Assembly: GCA_039932395.1 (NCBI GenBank)
Contig: JBDTQB010000076.1
Span: 1-16,425, forward strand
Length of the DNA stretch: 16,425 nucleotides
Reading direction: 5' to 3'
Source: JAGNNV01 sp039932395
GTDB lineage: Bacteria; Acidobacteriota; Vicinamibacteria; Fen-336; JAGNNV01
How positions within the stretch are numbered: the stretch's first letter is position 1; each line of letters starts with the position of its first letter. Below, piece after piece: positions 6,744 to 15,217 of this stretch. The notes under the pieces are model-generated. The model ran no database searches, was not told the DNA's origin, and saw only the letters and a program-made list of their open reading frames with translations. Both the position numbers and the translations under genes were made by a program.

Positions 6744-9700
6744 ATGTCGATTCGACGCATGCCTCTGATTCTGGCGTTCGCCCTTGTGGGTTCGCCGGCG
6801 CTTGCTCAGACCTCGATCGACGATTTCGCGGTGGCGCAGGCTCAGCTTCAGGCCGCTCCAAGTTGTTCGGGTGCGTCATGTTCCTTCGTAGCGGGGGCGA
6901 TGCTGGGGGCAGAGCGGGACATTCGGACTCAGCTGTTCTCGGGAACGGGCGCCGCGACCGCGGAAGTGACGGGCGGAGCCTTCGTCTTCAATGGCGTAGG
7001 CACGGCGTTCGCTGAAGCGCGTCTGGTCTGGGATGGCACCGATAGCAACGCTGATACAACAGCGTTCCCTGGTCTTGCCGGCGTGAACCTGACCACGGGC
7101 GCCGACTCCATCATCCTGGATGTCAACTCCGCAAGCTCCGGCGCCGTCGTCATCGTCGAGGTTTTCACGGACGCGACGAGTACGTCGCTCTACACCCTGT
7201 GGCTGCCGGCAGTAGCCGTCCCCACGAGCTTCGCCTTGCCGTTCACGGCCTTCACAACTCATTTCGGCAGCGGAGCGGCGTTCACGAACGTGGGCGCGAT
7301 TTCGCTCACCGTGCGAGGTCCCGGAGCGACGTTGTCTCTGGATGCGATCCGGGCGGGCATCGGCGCCGCACCCGCGGTAGGGGCGAGCAAAACGGTCGCG
7401 ATCTCGAACGATCTAGGGCGAGCGGGCAGCGCCGAGCCAGGCGACACGATTAAGTACACCATCCAGATCGACAACAAGTCGGGCAAGCCCACGTCGCCGA
7501 ATACCGCGCTTGTCGACACCCTCGACGCGAACCTGACCCTGGTGCCGGGTTCGGCCGAGGCGAGTCCGATCGGCATCGAGGACTACTACTTCCAAGGCGG
7601 GGCTTCGGCCACGGTTCTCGCGCCGGGCGTGCTTGGCAACGACGTTGATCCCGACGGCGATGCGAAGAGTGTTGCGACCACTGGGAGCATCACGACGACC
7701 CAGGGTGCGACCGCCACGGTGAACGCCGATGGAAGCTTCTCGGTCGCCGTTCCCGCGGACGGATCGCTCGACACCTTCACCTATGAAGTGACGGACGGGA
7801 ATGGAATCACGAGTCCGGCTGTCGTCACGGTCGGCCTTCTTCCCAATGTCGCTCCCGTGTTGGCCAACGGCTCCTCCGTGGCCTACACCGAGAACGGTGC
7901 GCCCCTGGCGATCAACACCGCGATCACGGTGAATGACGCCGACAGCCCGACCCTTTCCACGGGGACGGTGTCGATCACTGCGAATTTCGTGACCGCGCAG
8001 GACGTCCTTTCATTCACGAACGTTCCGGGAACGATGGGCAACGTCGCCGGCGTGTACACGCCGGGCACTGGTGTCATGGCTCTTACGTCCACGGGGAGCA
8101 CGGCCACACTCCTTCAATGGCAGGCGGCGCTGCAGGCGGTGAAATACTCGAACACGTCCGACAATCCTTCGACCACCTCGCGCACCGTGAGCTTCGTGGT
8201 GAATGACGGATCGGCGAATTCGAACACCGTCACCTCGACGGTGAGCGTGACGTCGGTGAACGACGCACCCGTGCTGACTGCTGGCGCAACCCTCAACTAC
8301 ACCGAGAACCAGGCGGCGACCGTGATCGATAGCACGGTGACGGTGGCCGATCCCGACTCCGCCACCATCGCTTCCGCGACCGTCCAGATCACCGGCTCCT
8401 GCACCAACCCACAGGACGTCCTGTCGTTCAGCACCCAGAACGGCATTGCCGGCGTGTACACCGCGGCCAGCTGTCTGATGACGCTGTCCGGCAGTTCGTC
8501 GGTTGCCAACTACCAAACCGCGCTCCGAACGGTGACGTACAGCAACACCTCTGACAACCCAACTACGTCCACGCGGACGATCACGTGGCGAGTCAACGAC
8601 GGCGCGGGGGTGAACAACCTCAGCAACCAGCCCACGAGCACGATCAGCATCACCGCCGTGAACGATGCGCCGGTCTTGGCAGGCGTTTCCGGTGGTTTCA
8701 CATACGCGGAAAACAATGCGGCCACGGCCGTGGCCCCTGGCATCTCCATCAGCGATCTGGACAACCTCACGCTGACTCAAGGGACCGTCAGCATCTCGAA
8801 TAACTTCCAGAGCGGACAGGACGTTTTGAGCTTCGTAAACGTTGCCATGGGTAACATCGCGATATCCAGCAACGCGGGAGGAGTTCTGACTCTCAGCTCG
8901 GCCGGCGGCACAGCGACGCTCGCGCAGTGGCAGGCGGCGATGGCGGCAGTGAAGTACGCCAATACGAGTGAGGACCCGAACACGTCAGTACGAACGGTCA
9001 CGTTCCAGGTCGACGACGGCGCGGGCGCGAACAACCTGAGCAACACGCCGACGCGAACGATAACGGTCACTGCGGTAAACGACGCGCCCACCGCGACTGG
9101 ATTCACTAACCTACCGGCGCAGGCAGGGATTCCGATCACGTATCCGACCGGCAAATTGAGCGGAACCGACGCCGAAGCGGGCACGACGATCACGATCGAC
9201 ACGACGCCCATCAACGTCACGAACGGCACTGCGACGCTTAACGCCAACGGAAGCTTTACCTTCACGCCGCTGCCGAACGCGACGGTCGGTTCTTTCCAGT
9301 ATCGCGTGTCTGACAATGGCAATCCCGGCCCTGGAGTCAACAGTGCCTATGTCACGGTTTCATTCACGGTTGCCGGCCCGTCGATCTACTTCGTGAAGGG
9401 TTCGGGAGTTGGCCTCGCGAACTGCACCCTGGGTAACGAGTGCAGCCTGGGCGCCGCCGTCGCCGCAATCGGTGCGGCCGGGAGCAGATCGATTTTCATC
9501 GGAGACGGCGGAACCTACGCGAACAACGTTCCCCTCAATACCAACGGAAATCTCATCGGTCAGGGACTGACCGGCTTCACTTTTGACGGCTTCTTTGGCA
9601 TTGGAGCGCCCGCACAGGGAACCCTCGCCACGCGGCCGCTGCTGAGCCAGGCACGTCCCACCATCAGCATTTCCACCGCCGGAGTCAATATCGTCAGCAT

Positions 9701-11699
9701 GGCTAGCGGAACCACCCACAATGTCCTGGGCCTGAACATCACGACCGGGTCCGCAACAACCACCGCTATCTTCGCCAACAATTTCGGCACTCTGACCACC
9801 GGCGACGTAACCATCGTCGGCAGCGGGCCCGCCCTCGATCTCGCGGGCGGCACGCTCTCCGGCGGCTTCACGTCGATCTCGTCCTCGGGCGGCGCCACCG
9901 GCATCAGGCTGGTCGGCGTCGCCGGCACGTCGACTGTCGGAGGTGGCGCTCTCTCCGGCTCCAGCGGCGACACGTTGTTCTCGAGCACCGGCACCCTCAC
10001 GTTGAGCTATGGCGGAACGATCACCCAGAACACTGCCAATCAACGAGTCGTCAATATTCAGAACAAGACCGGCGGGACTTACACGTTCAATGGCGCCATC
10101 AGTTCAACCGGCGCCGGTATCCGACTCAACGGCAACAGTGCAGGGATGGCGATCAACTTCGCGGGCAGCCTTGCTCTCAGTACGGGCGCGAACACGGCCA
10201 TCGATGCATCGAGTGGCGCCGGGACGATCACGGCCACGCAGAACAACACGTCCATCGTCAACACTCTGACAACGACGACCGGCATTGCGCTCAACGTCTC
10301 AGGAATCACCATCGGCGCGAGTGGATTGACGTTCCGATCTATTTCGTCGAACGGCGGGTCCAAAGGAATCGTCCTCAACAACACAGGCACAAGCGGCGGG
10401 TTGACCGTGACCGGCACCGGAACAACCGCAGGATCTGGCGGAACCATTCAAAACATCAGCTCGCGTGGCGGTGAATTCATCAACACCAAGTCGCTTTCCC
10501 TGAATAACATGAACTTCACCAACGCCAACACGGCGGATTCTGGTTCTAATTGCGGGGCGTCCAATAACTCGGGCTGCAACGCGGCTCTTCATCTGGATAC
10601 CGTGACCGGAGCGGTGCTGACTAACGTTTCCATCAACGGCGCGGCCCAACAGGGAATCAACCTCCGAGAGGTGAGCGGATTCCAGCTCGTCAACAGCTCT
10701 GTGATCAACGGAGGCGCCGGTGGTCAGACGGAGGAGGCGGATCTGTACGCCATCAACATGTTCGGAACCTGCGCCATCACGAATAGCTCGCTGACCGTTC
10801 CGGCCGAGCGCGCGGCCGTCATCTACAACACAAGCAAGACGCTTGATCTGACCGTCACAGGTTCAACGTTCGGCATGAACCAGACGCAGCCGCTTGGCGC
10901 CGACGGCCTGGAGGTCAGCAGCTATGGCGCCAGCAACACGACTCTCAGGGTGGTCAATTCGACATTCGTTCAGCCCAAGACAAATGGTCTGCAGGTCATC
11001 ACCGAGAACACCTCCGTCTCGAGCGTCGACATCACGGGATCGACTTTTGATCCTGGCACGGGCCTCGCCGCGGCTATCGACCTGGACGTCAACAATACGG
11101 CGAACATGAAGTTCAACATCTCCGGCAATCCATCGATCAAGGGCAAGGGAATCAATATCGTCAACGTGTTTGCGTTCCCGGACGCGACCTTCGAGGGCCG
11201 CATCAATAACAACGTCGTGACCAGCAATGGCGGCAGTGGAACCGGCATCCGGGTGGTCAGCCAGGGCAACGGCAACAGCAAAGTCGAGATCAAGAACAAC
11301 TCCGTGACCGGTGGCGACGACTACGGGATCGATGTGACGGCTCAGCTCGGCTCCGGCCGCGTCGATGCGACCATCACCGGAAATACGGTTTCGGTATCCA
11401 ATAACGGTTTCTACGCCATCCACACGATCGCGGGTGCTTCGGGTAGCACCTTCACGAACAAGATGTGCGCGAACGTGGCCAGCAACACCACGACCGTCCC
11501 GGCAGGGGCGATCGGCAACTTCCAGGCGCGTGCGGCCACCGGCACTCACGAGGTCCTGTTGCAGGGCGCGGGTGGGAACGTGGCGGCAAACTGGTCTGCG
11601 AACTCCAACACTCCGGTTCCCGGCGTAACGTCGCAGTCTGGGACCGGCGTGTTTACGTTCGGCGCAACCTGCGCGGTTCCCTCGAACCCCCTTCCGTAG
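6744..11699 (+). CDS. Giant exported repeat protein: VCBS/cadherin-like tandem repeats and parallel beta-helix
   Basis: I take ATG 6744 as the start, giving 1651 residues. It has GGAAAACCGC upstream and places a good signal peptide (MSIRRMPLILAFALVGSPALAQ) at the N-terminus. In-frame starts also exist at 6702 (GTG), 6723 and 6732. Residues 23-212 are a beta-rich head. Residues 213-275 are DUF11-like (EPGDTIKYTIQIDN). Residues 277-367 resemble a tandem-95/VCBS module (LGNDVDPDGDA...FTYEVTDG). Residues 368-778 hold three long repeats of 138, 134 and 139 residues, each starting N[DV]APVL and carrying QDVLSF and KYSNTSDNP-like strings. A shorter fourth unit begins at 779. From about 880 to the end the sequence is Gly/Asn/Ser/Thr-rich with many short right-handed beta-helix coils (NNSVTGGDDYGIDV, GNTVSVSNNGFYAI). 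No lyase active site is evident. An adhesin or matrix role is inferred. It lacks the shared C-terminal domain of its neighbour. Confidence 0.88.
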   Translation: MSIRRMPLILAFALVGSPALAQTSIDDFAVAQAQLQAAPSCSGASCSFVAGAMLGAERDIRTQLFSGTGAATAEVTGGAFVFNGVGTAFAEARLVWDGTDSNADTTAFPGLAGVNLTTGADSIILDVNSASSGAVVIVEVFTDATSTSLYTLWLPAVAVPTSFALPFTAFTTHFGSGAAFTNVGAISLTVRGPGATLSLDAIRAGIGAAPAVGASKTVAISNDLGRAGSAEPGDTIKYTIQIDNKSGKPTSPNTALVDTLDANLTLVPGSAEASPIGIEDYYFQGGASATVLAPGVLGNDVDPDGDAKSVATTGSITTTQGATATVNADGSFSVAVPADGSLDTFTYEVTDGNGITSPAVVTVGLLPNVAPVLANGSSVAYTENGAPLAINTAITVNDADSPTLSTGTVSITANFVTAQDVLSFTNVPGTMGNVAGVYTPGTGVMALTSTGSTATLLQWQAALQAVKYSNTSDNPSTTSRTVSFVVNDGSANSNTVTSTVSVTSVNDAPVLTAGATLNYTENQAATVIDSTVTVADPDSATIASATVQITGSCTNPQDVLSFSTQNGIAGVYTAASCLMTLSGSSSVANYQTALRTVTYSNTSDNPTTSTRTITWRVNDGAGVNNLSNQPTSTISITAVNDAPVLAGVSGGFTYAENNAATAVAPGISISDLDNLTLTQGTVSISNNFQSGQDVLSFVNVAMGNIAISSNAGGVLTLSSAGGTATLAQWQAAMAAVKYANTSEDPNTSVRTVTFQVDDGAGANNLSNTPTRTITVTAVNDAPTATGFTNLPAQAGIPITYPTGKLSGTDAEAGTTITIDTTPINVTNGTATLNANGSFTFTPLPNATVGSFQYRVSDNGNPGPGVNSAYVTVSFTVAGPSIYFVKGSGVGLANCTLGNECSLGAAVAAIGAAGSRSIFIGDGGTYANNVPLNTNGNLIGQGLTGFTFDGFFGIGAPAQGTLATRPLLSQARPTISISTAGVNIVSMASGTTHNVLGLNITTGSATTTAIFANNFGTLTTGDVTIVGSGPALDLAGGTLSGGFTSISSSGGATGIRLVGVAGTSTVGGGALSGSSGDTLFSSTGTLTLSYGGTITQNTANQRVVNIQNKTGGTYTFNGAISSTGAGIRLNGNSAGMAINFAGSLALSTGANTAIDASSGAGTITATQNNTSIVNTLTTTTGIALNVSGITIGASGLTFRSISSNGGSKGIVLNNTGTSGGLTVTGTGTTAGSGGTIQNISSRGGEFINTKSLSLNNMNFTNANTADSGSNCGASNNSGCNAALHLDTVTGAVLTNVSINGAAQQGINLREVSGFQLVNSSVINGGAGGQTEEADLYAINMFGTCAITNSSLTVPAERAAVIYNTSKTLDLTVTGSTFGMNQTQPLGADGLEVSSYGASNTTLRVVNSTFVQPKTNGLQVITENTSVSSVDITGSTFDPGTGLAAAIDLDVNNTANMKFNISGNPSIKGKGINIVNVFAFPDATFEGRINNNVVTSNGGSGTGIRVVSQGNGNSKVEIKNNSVTGGDDYGIDVTAQLGSGRVDATITGNTVSVSNNGFYAIHTIAGASGSTFTNKMCANVASNTTTVPAGAIGNFQARAATGTHEVLLQGAGGNVAANWSANSNTPVPGVTSQSGTGVFTFGATCAVPSNPLP
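7845..9374 (+). repeat. Tandem protein-coding repeats (three full units and one divergent unit)
   Basis: Units begin at 7845, 8259, 8661 and 9078, each opening with Asn-(Asp/Val)-Ala-Pro. The first three are 414, 402 and 417 nt and share TYTENxA-type openings, a QDVLSF block, an LxxWQxA block or its relic, and a Y(S/A)NTS(D/E)(N/D)P block. The fourth unit, about 98 codons, keeps only the opening and the terminal YRVSDNG strand. This gives a long stalk-like Ig/cadherin-type region. Confidence 0.8.
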
Positions 11700-11758
11700 G
11701 GCCCGTCAGCGGGGAGAGCTCACAGCGGGCTCAGGCCGCCCCCCGGGCGAAGTTGGTG

Positions 11759-11786
11759 ATCAGCGCCTGCCCGGCGCTGATTCTTT
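11759..11786 (+). terminator. Hairpin terminator for the + strand group
   Basis: A perfect 9-bp inverted repeat (atcagcgcc at 11759-11767, ggcgctgat at 11773-11781) with a 5-nt loop is followed by tcttt. It lies 59 nt after the stop of the 1651-residue protein gene. It overlaps the final codons and stop of the convergent oxygenase gene. The T-tract is short, so efficiency is uncertain. Confidence 0.5.
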
Positions 11787-13016
11787 CGCGGGCACGAGGA
11801 GCCCCTGCCGGATGAGCCGTGCCGTCAGGACTTCGCGACCGCGCTGCGTAACCGCCGGAAAGTCGTTGTGTGAGACCACCTGACCGCGAAGCAGTGATTC
11901 GAAGACTGGTTTGAACGATAGCGGAAAAGCCTGGATCCGAGCGGGAATGGCCAGGGAGCGGGCCTCGACCGAGAGGGGGCCGATGGAAACGTAGGCCCTC
12001 GGTGCCAGGCGAAGCAGGCTCACCGTTTCGGTTTCGGCTGGCCTTGGATCCGGGGGAGTGGCCTGTTTCTCCGATTCGGAGGCCGGTGTCATGGCCGCTC
12101 CGAAGCGCGCCGCCGCCTCCAACATCAGACCGTCGCCATGCAAGTGTTCCCACAGCCCGCTCGCTCGGCTGCGCAATTCAGTTTCCACGAAAGCCTTCGG
12201 CAGCGCGCGTCTGAAGGCCCCGGGCGGGAGTGTCTCGCGGAGCCCCGGTGCTCGACGGGTCTCTTGCGCAGCCGACAGAGCGAGAAGGTCGCCCCAGGTC
12301 GTGGCGTGGCACCCAATGGTCACGTGCGCGGAGACGCCCTCTGCGGTGAAGGCGCGATGGACGAATCCACGAGGAATGTAGAGGAGATCGCCTGCCTGCA
12401 GGGTCAACTCCATCTCCGGCGCGCCCAGCAGCTTTTGAGGGTAGACACGTCCACCGAATTCATCGCCTCGATGATCGCGCCGCGTCCCATCCTCGAAGAC
12501 GAGCGACGCGCGATGTCCTACGGGCAGCGGGTAGGGGGAATCGAAGATCTCCCAGCGCTTCGTGCCCGACATCTGAACCACGAAGACGTCGTGACTGTCG
12601 GAATGATGACCGAGACCTTGCTGCTCCGCGGGCGTCACGTAAAGGTTCGCCCCGAACCGGAAACCCGTCTCCAGTTCGAGATCGCTCAGAAGTGTTCGCA
12701 GAAAAGGCCAGACGCGCTCGGCCTTGAAGACGCGAACCGATCCCCCGGCGGCAAAAGCCTCGTCGATCGCGGCGTCCGACCGGGGCTTCTGGGGGCGGCC
12801 ATCCACGATGACTTCCACCACGCCGTCCGCCAAGGCCGACACTTCGCGCGCCAGCTCTCTCCAATCAGCTCGAAGGAACGAACTCCGTGCCGAAGAAGTT
12901 TTTCCTCTAAACAGTCCTGGCGCTTTTTCCCAGACACGCTCGAAAAAGTCACGGGTATCGTCGACCCCAAGCAGTTCGCCCAATTTGTCGAAGCGCAGGT
13001 CGTCCTGGGGTTTCAT
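11760..13016 (-). CDS. JmjC/cupin-type Fe(II)/2-oxoglutarate oxygenase (ribosomal-oxygenase-like, Cupin_4 family)
   Basis: This is a 418-residue protein from the ATG at 13016, two nt after the PqqD stop (TAGCCATG), so translation is probably coupled. The JmjC core shows NLYVTPAEQQGLGHHSDSHD with the iron ligands His138 and Asp140, then VFVVQMSGTKRWEIFD (144-159), then LLYIPRGFVHRA with the third ligand His220, then SAHVTIG. This is the layout of the bacterial RoxA/YcfD and MINA53-type protein hydroxylases, which hydroxylate side chains using O2 and 2-oxoglutarate. Residues 370-410 (SHNDFPAVTQRGREVLTARL) fit the C-terminal winged-helix part of that family. In this operon the expected substrate is the 76-residue peptide rather than a ribosomal protein. 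That is inferred from context only. It is the last gene of the operon. Confidence 0.87.
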   Translation of the reverse strand: MKPQDDLRFDKLGELLGVDDTRDFFERVWEKAPGLFRGKTSSARSSFLRADWRELAREVSALADGVVEVIVDGRPQKPRSDAAIDEAFAAGGSVRVFKAERVWPFLRTLLSDLELETGFRFGANLYVTPAEQQGLGHHSDSHDVFVVQMSGTKRWEIFDSPYPLPVGHRASLVFEDGTRRDHRGDEFGGRVYPQKLLGAPEMELTLQAGDLLYIPRGFVHRAFTAEGVSAHVTIGCHATTWGDLLALSAAQETRRAPGLRETLPPGAFRRALPKAFVETELRSRASGLWEHLHGDGLMLEAAARFGAAMTPASESEKQATPPDPRPAETETVSLLRLAPRAYVSIGPLSVEARSLAIPARIQAFPLSFKPVFESLLRGQVVSHNDFPAVTQRGREVLTARLIRQGLLVPAKESAPGRR

Positions 13017-13018
13017 GG

Positions 13019-13303
13019 CTACGTGGCGGTCTCCGATGACGGCTCGCGCAGGAAACCGCGCGTGGCCAGATCCGACAGGAACGTGCGCAGACTCTCTGCC
13101 GCGCGTTCGCGGGTCACGTCGAATTCACCGACGACACCCTCCACGATCTCCTCATCGGATTGATCGTTCTCGAGCGCCTTCCAGATGAACGTCGCGGTCG
13201 CGTTCAAGGGGTGATAGCGCCCGGCCTCGGTGTCGAGCACGATGGCTTCATCGCCCGTGAACTCCGCCAGGACCCCGTCCTCGCTCAGTCGTGACTTTCC
13301 CAT
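13019..13303 (-). CDS. PqqD-family peptide chaperone (RiPP recognition element)
   Basis: This is a 94-residue protein. The start is ATG 13303, which shares its A with the radical SAM stop (TGATG) and has AAGGAGGG 4 nt upstream. The open frame extends 25 codons further upstream, but that part overlaps the radical SAM gene and does not look like the family. The core matches PqqD: EAIVLDTEAGRYHPLNATAT, then FIWKALEND, then EEIVEGVVGEFDV and a C-terminal FLSDLATRGFL helix. PqqD proteins bind the leader of a precursor peptide and present it to the partner radical SAM enzyme. Being adjacent to such an enzyme and near a small peptide gene, it probably does that here. It is not linked to PQQ synthesis, because no other pqq gene is present. 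Confidence 0.92.
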   Translation of the reverse strand: MGKSRLSEDGVLAEFTGDEAIVLDTEAGRYHPLNATATFIWKALENDQSDEEIVEGVVGEFDVTRERAAESLRTFLSDLATRGFLREPSSETAT

Positions 13304-14382
13304 CAAACCCTCCTTCCCTCGCCAGCCTGGAGCATCGCCACCAGACCGGGAGACAGCTTGTCGAAATGATTCAAACACGAGAGGCAGGGCGAGCCGAGAA
13401 GGGGATTGATGGTTTCACCTTTCTCTAGCAGGCTCAATTCCCTATCGCGAGCGGCGAGGGAACCCTGGCCGATCGGCAGCAGCGCGTCGAAAGCCTGACC
13501 CAGAGTCTGGGTCGCGGCATTCTCCGGGATTTCACGGCCCGGCGCCGTGGAGCTTCCACGGAACGACGATAGGTTGCCGCAAAGGGTCACCCGGCCGCGG
13601 AAATCCACGTTGAGACCGCGTCCCGATAGAGGTCGGCAATGGGCGCCCGGCGCGAGGTCAAAAAGGCCAGCCACCACTTCCACCTTGGGGCGCAAGGCGC
13701 GGCACAGAACGGCTGCTTCTTCCCGCGCCAGAGTTTCCTGGGCCCACGAAAGTCCCCATTTTTCGTGGGCGGCCGTCGACGTGGGGAGGAGAGTGCCGAA
13801 GTTGACGACCTTGGCGCCCATGCGGGCTGCGACGATGGCCATGGCTTCCATCCGCGAAAGCGTGTCTTTGCGGAGAATGATGTTCACCTGAAACGGCAGG
13901 CGGGCCTCGCGCGCCTTGGTTGTCGCGGACACGAGACGATCGAAAGAACCTGACCCGCGCATCGCGTCATGTTCGGCCGCGTTGGCACCATCGAGACTGA
14001 AGCAGAAGGAGGTCAGGGCCTTCCTCGTGCTGACCACCGCGTCGAAGACGCGATCGAAATGCCAGCCGTTGCTTACAAAGCTGTAGGTCGCTCCGCGTTC
14101 CGCTAGGCCATGCACGATGTCGCCGAAGCGGGGGTGAAGTGTCGGTTCCCCGCCCGTGAAGGAGAAAGTCGCGGGGTGGAGATCCTTCGGAAGCCCCTCG
14201 GCCAATCCAAGCAACCGAGCTGGATCGAGGTACATCGCTTTCCCGTAGAGCATGTCTTCATCGCGGAAGCAGTAAGCGCAATGCAGATTGCAGAGGTTGA
14301 CGAGCTCCACGCTGACGAAAAAAGGCGCGCGCCCCGAACGGAACTGCCGGTAGCGGCTACGCGCCCAATTCGTCCAGGACAC
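13303..14382 (-). CDS. Radical SAM peptide-modifying enzyme with SPASM/twitch-like C-terminus
   Basis: This is a 359-residue protein. The start is GTG 14382, which overlaps the kinase gene by 26 nt. No strong ribosome site is visible, so translation may depend on coupling. The radical SAM cluster motif is CNLHCAYC with Cys31, Cys35 and Cys38, preceded by the strand FFVSVELVNL. FTGGEPTLHPRF (GGEP at 77-80) is the SAM-binding motif, followed by SFVSNGWHFD and FSLDGANAAEHDAMRG, typical of the family. The C-terminal part has Cys249, then Gly263-x4-Cys268, then Cys333 and Cys336 (PCLSC). This matches the first half of a SPASM pattern and is enough for one auxiliary iron-sulfur cluster. Such enzymes make cross-links, epimerisations or other changes in RiPP peptides. 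The reaction here cannot be told from sequence, and the nearby PqqD and peptide genes supply the substrate inference. Confidence 0.92.
   Translation of the reverse strand: MSWTNWARSRYRQFRSGRAPFFVSVELVNLCNLHCAYCFRDEDMLYGKAMYLDPARLLGLAEGLPKDLHPATFSFTGGEPTLHPRFGDIVHGLAERGATYSFVSNGWHFDRVFDAVVSTRKALTSFCFSLDGANAAEHDAMRGSGSFDRLVSATTKAREARLPFQVNIILRKDTLSRMEAMAIVAARMGAKVVNFGTLLPTSTAAHEKWGLSWAQETLAREEAAVLCRALRPKVEVVAGLFDLAPGAHCRPLSGRGLNVDFRGRVTLCGNLSSFRGSSTAPGREIPENAATQTLGQAFDALLPIGQGSLAARDRELSLLEKGETINPLLGSPCLSCLNHFDKLSPGLVAMLQAGEGRRV
13308..13315 (-). promoter_or_regulatory. Strong Shine-Dalgarno site fixing the PqqD start
   Basis: AAGGAGGG on the - strand ends 4 nt before ATG 13303. It lies inside the end of the radical SAM gene. 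It supports the short PqqD form and coupled translation across the TGATG junction. Confidence 0.8.
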
Positions 14383-15196
14383 GCGGATCTTTCAGGCATG
14401 ACTGAGTCAGGGTTGCGAGCGTCGAAGGAACGGACTCGGCGAGGTCTCGGAGCATGGGCAACAGTTTTCGTGCGGAGGGTCTCAAGCCCGCGGTTTGGGG
14501 CACGAGTCGAATAAAGGCTTCGCGCGGGGCAAGGGCCTCGAATCGCCGAGTCGACCCCTTCTCGAGGAAGACCAGGCGGCGGGGTGTGCTGCTGAAGACC
14601 CGGCAGTTCTCGATGAGGGTCTGGGGATCGAAGCGGAGTTTCTTTCCGCCTCCCGCCATTGACTCTTCGGAGCTTGCGGCTGGCCGGGCATCGAGAAGAT
14701 TGGAGTCCACGGCAACCGATCGTTTGAGAGGAATGAGCTGGAGGCCATCGACCGAGCGCCGCAGACCGAGATGATCGTCGGACAGCAGTCCGCGCCCGTG
14801 AGTCGCCGCGAGCCAGGAGAGGCTGGACTTTCCGCCCCCCGAGGGCGCGCACACGAGTGTCGCGCCGCCCGCAGCGGTCGCGTGGGTGAACGCCGCAGCG
14901 TGGATCGGAAGCACACCTTGATGGATCAGCAACTCGATCAGAGCGTCCGTCAAGGAGAGAGCTGCACGACCCTCCATGCGACCGTTAGCACGGCCGATGT
15001 GAACCTGGCGCGTTGCGACCTCAACTCTAAAACTGGGAGATGGCTCCAAACCGTACGAGATGGTCCAGATCGGTGAGCAAAGTGAATCGGGGTCCACGCT
15101 CCAATCGGTCAATCGCGGCGGAACAGCGGAGCCAATCGGGCCAGGGAACCGAACCGCGAGAGAGGCAAGCCGTACACAGGCTGCTGCGTCGGGCAC
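14357..15196 (-). CDS. HprK-like kinase (HPr kinase-related P-loop protein)
   Basis: This is a 279-residue protein starting at GTG 15196, 21 nt after the stop of the peptide gene. No good ribosome site is visible. The frame is the same as that of the peptide gene and is closed upstream by its TAA, so the start must lie downstream of 15218. The kinase core is at 90-190. It has LPIHAAAF, where His99 corresponds to the catalytic region of HPr kinase, the P-loop CAPSGGGKSSL (Lys123), and LLSDDHLGL (Asp140, Asp141). The N-terminal 90 residues are variable, as in HprK-related proteins. Such proteins sit in many peptide clusters beside PqqD, and in some lasso-peptide clusters they phosphorylate a serine of the precursor. 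Phosphorylation of the Ser/Thr-containing peptide is the natural inference. A role as ATP-binding scaffold is the alternative. Confidence 0.87.
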   Translation of the reverse strand: MPDAAACVRLASLAVRFPGPIGSAVPPRLTDWSVDPDSLCSPIWTISYGLEPSPSFRVEVATRQVHIGRANGRMEGRAALSLTDALIELLIHQGVLPIHAAAFTHATAAGGATLVCAPSGGGKSSLSWLAATHGRGLLSDDHLGLRRSVDGLQLIPLKRSVAVDSNLLDARPAASSEESMAGGGKKLRFDPQTLIENCRVFSSTPRRLVFLEKGSTRRFEALAPREAFIRLVPQTAGLRPSARKLLPMLRDLAESVPSTLATLTQSCLKDPRVLDELGA

Positions 15197-15217
15197 CAGA
15201 TGGGTTACCGAGCCTGG

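Noticed and set aside
7845..9374. Non-coding tandem repeats or CRISPR-like structure
   Set aside because: The periodicity is about 410 nt, lies wholly within one reading frame and is conserved at protein level.
8010..10043. Several 140-256-codon - strand frames inside the 1651-residue gene
   Set aside because: They are antisense shadows of the repeats and the beta-helix region, with low-complexity Arg/Gly/Val-rich products.
12138..13163. A 341-codon + strand open frame
   Set aside because: It is antisense to the oxygenase and PqqD genes, which have clear motifs. No ribosome site or motif supports it.
13019..13378. Longer 119-residue PqqD form starting at 13378
   Set aside because: The extra 25 residues overlap the radical SAM gene, do not resemble PqqD, and the strong AAGGAGGG site points to ATG 13303.
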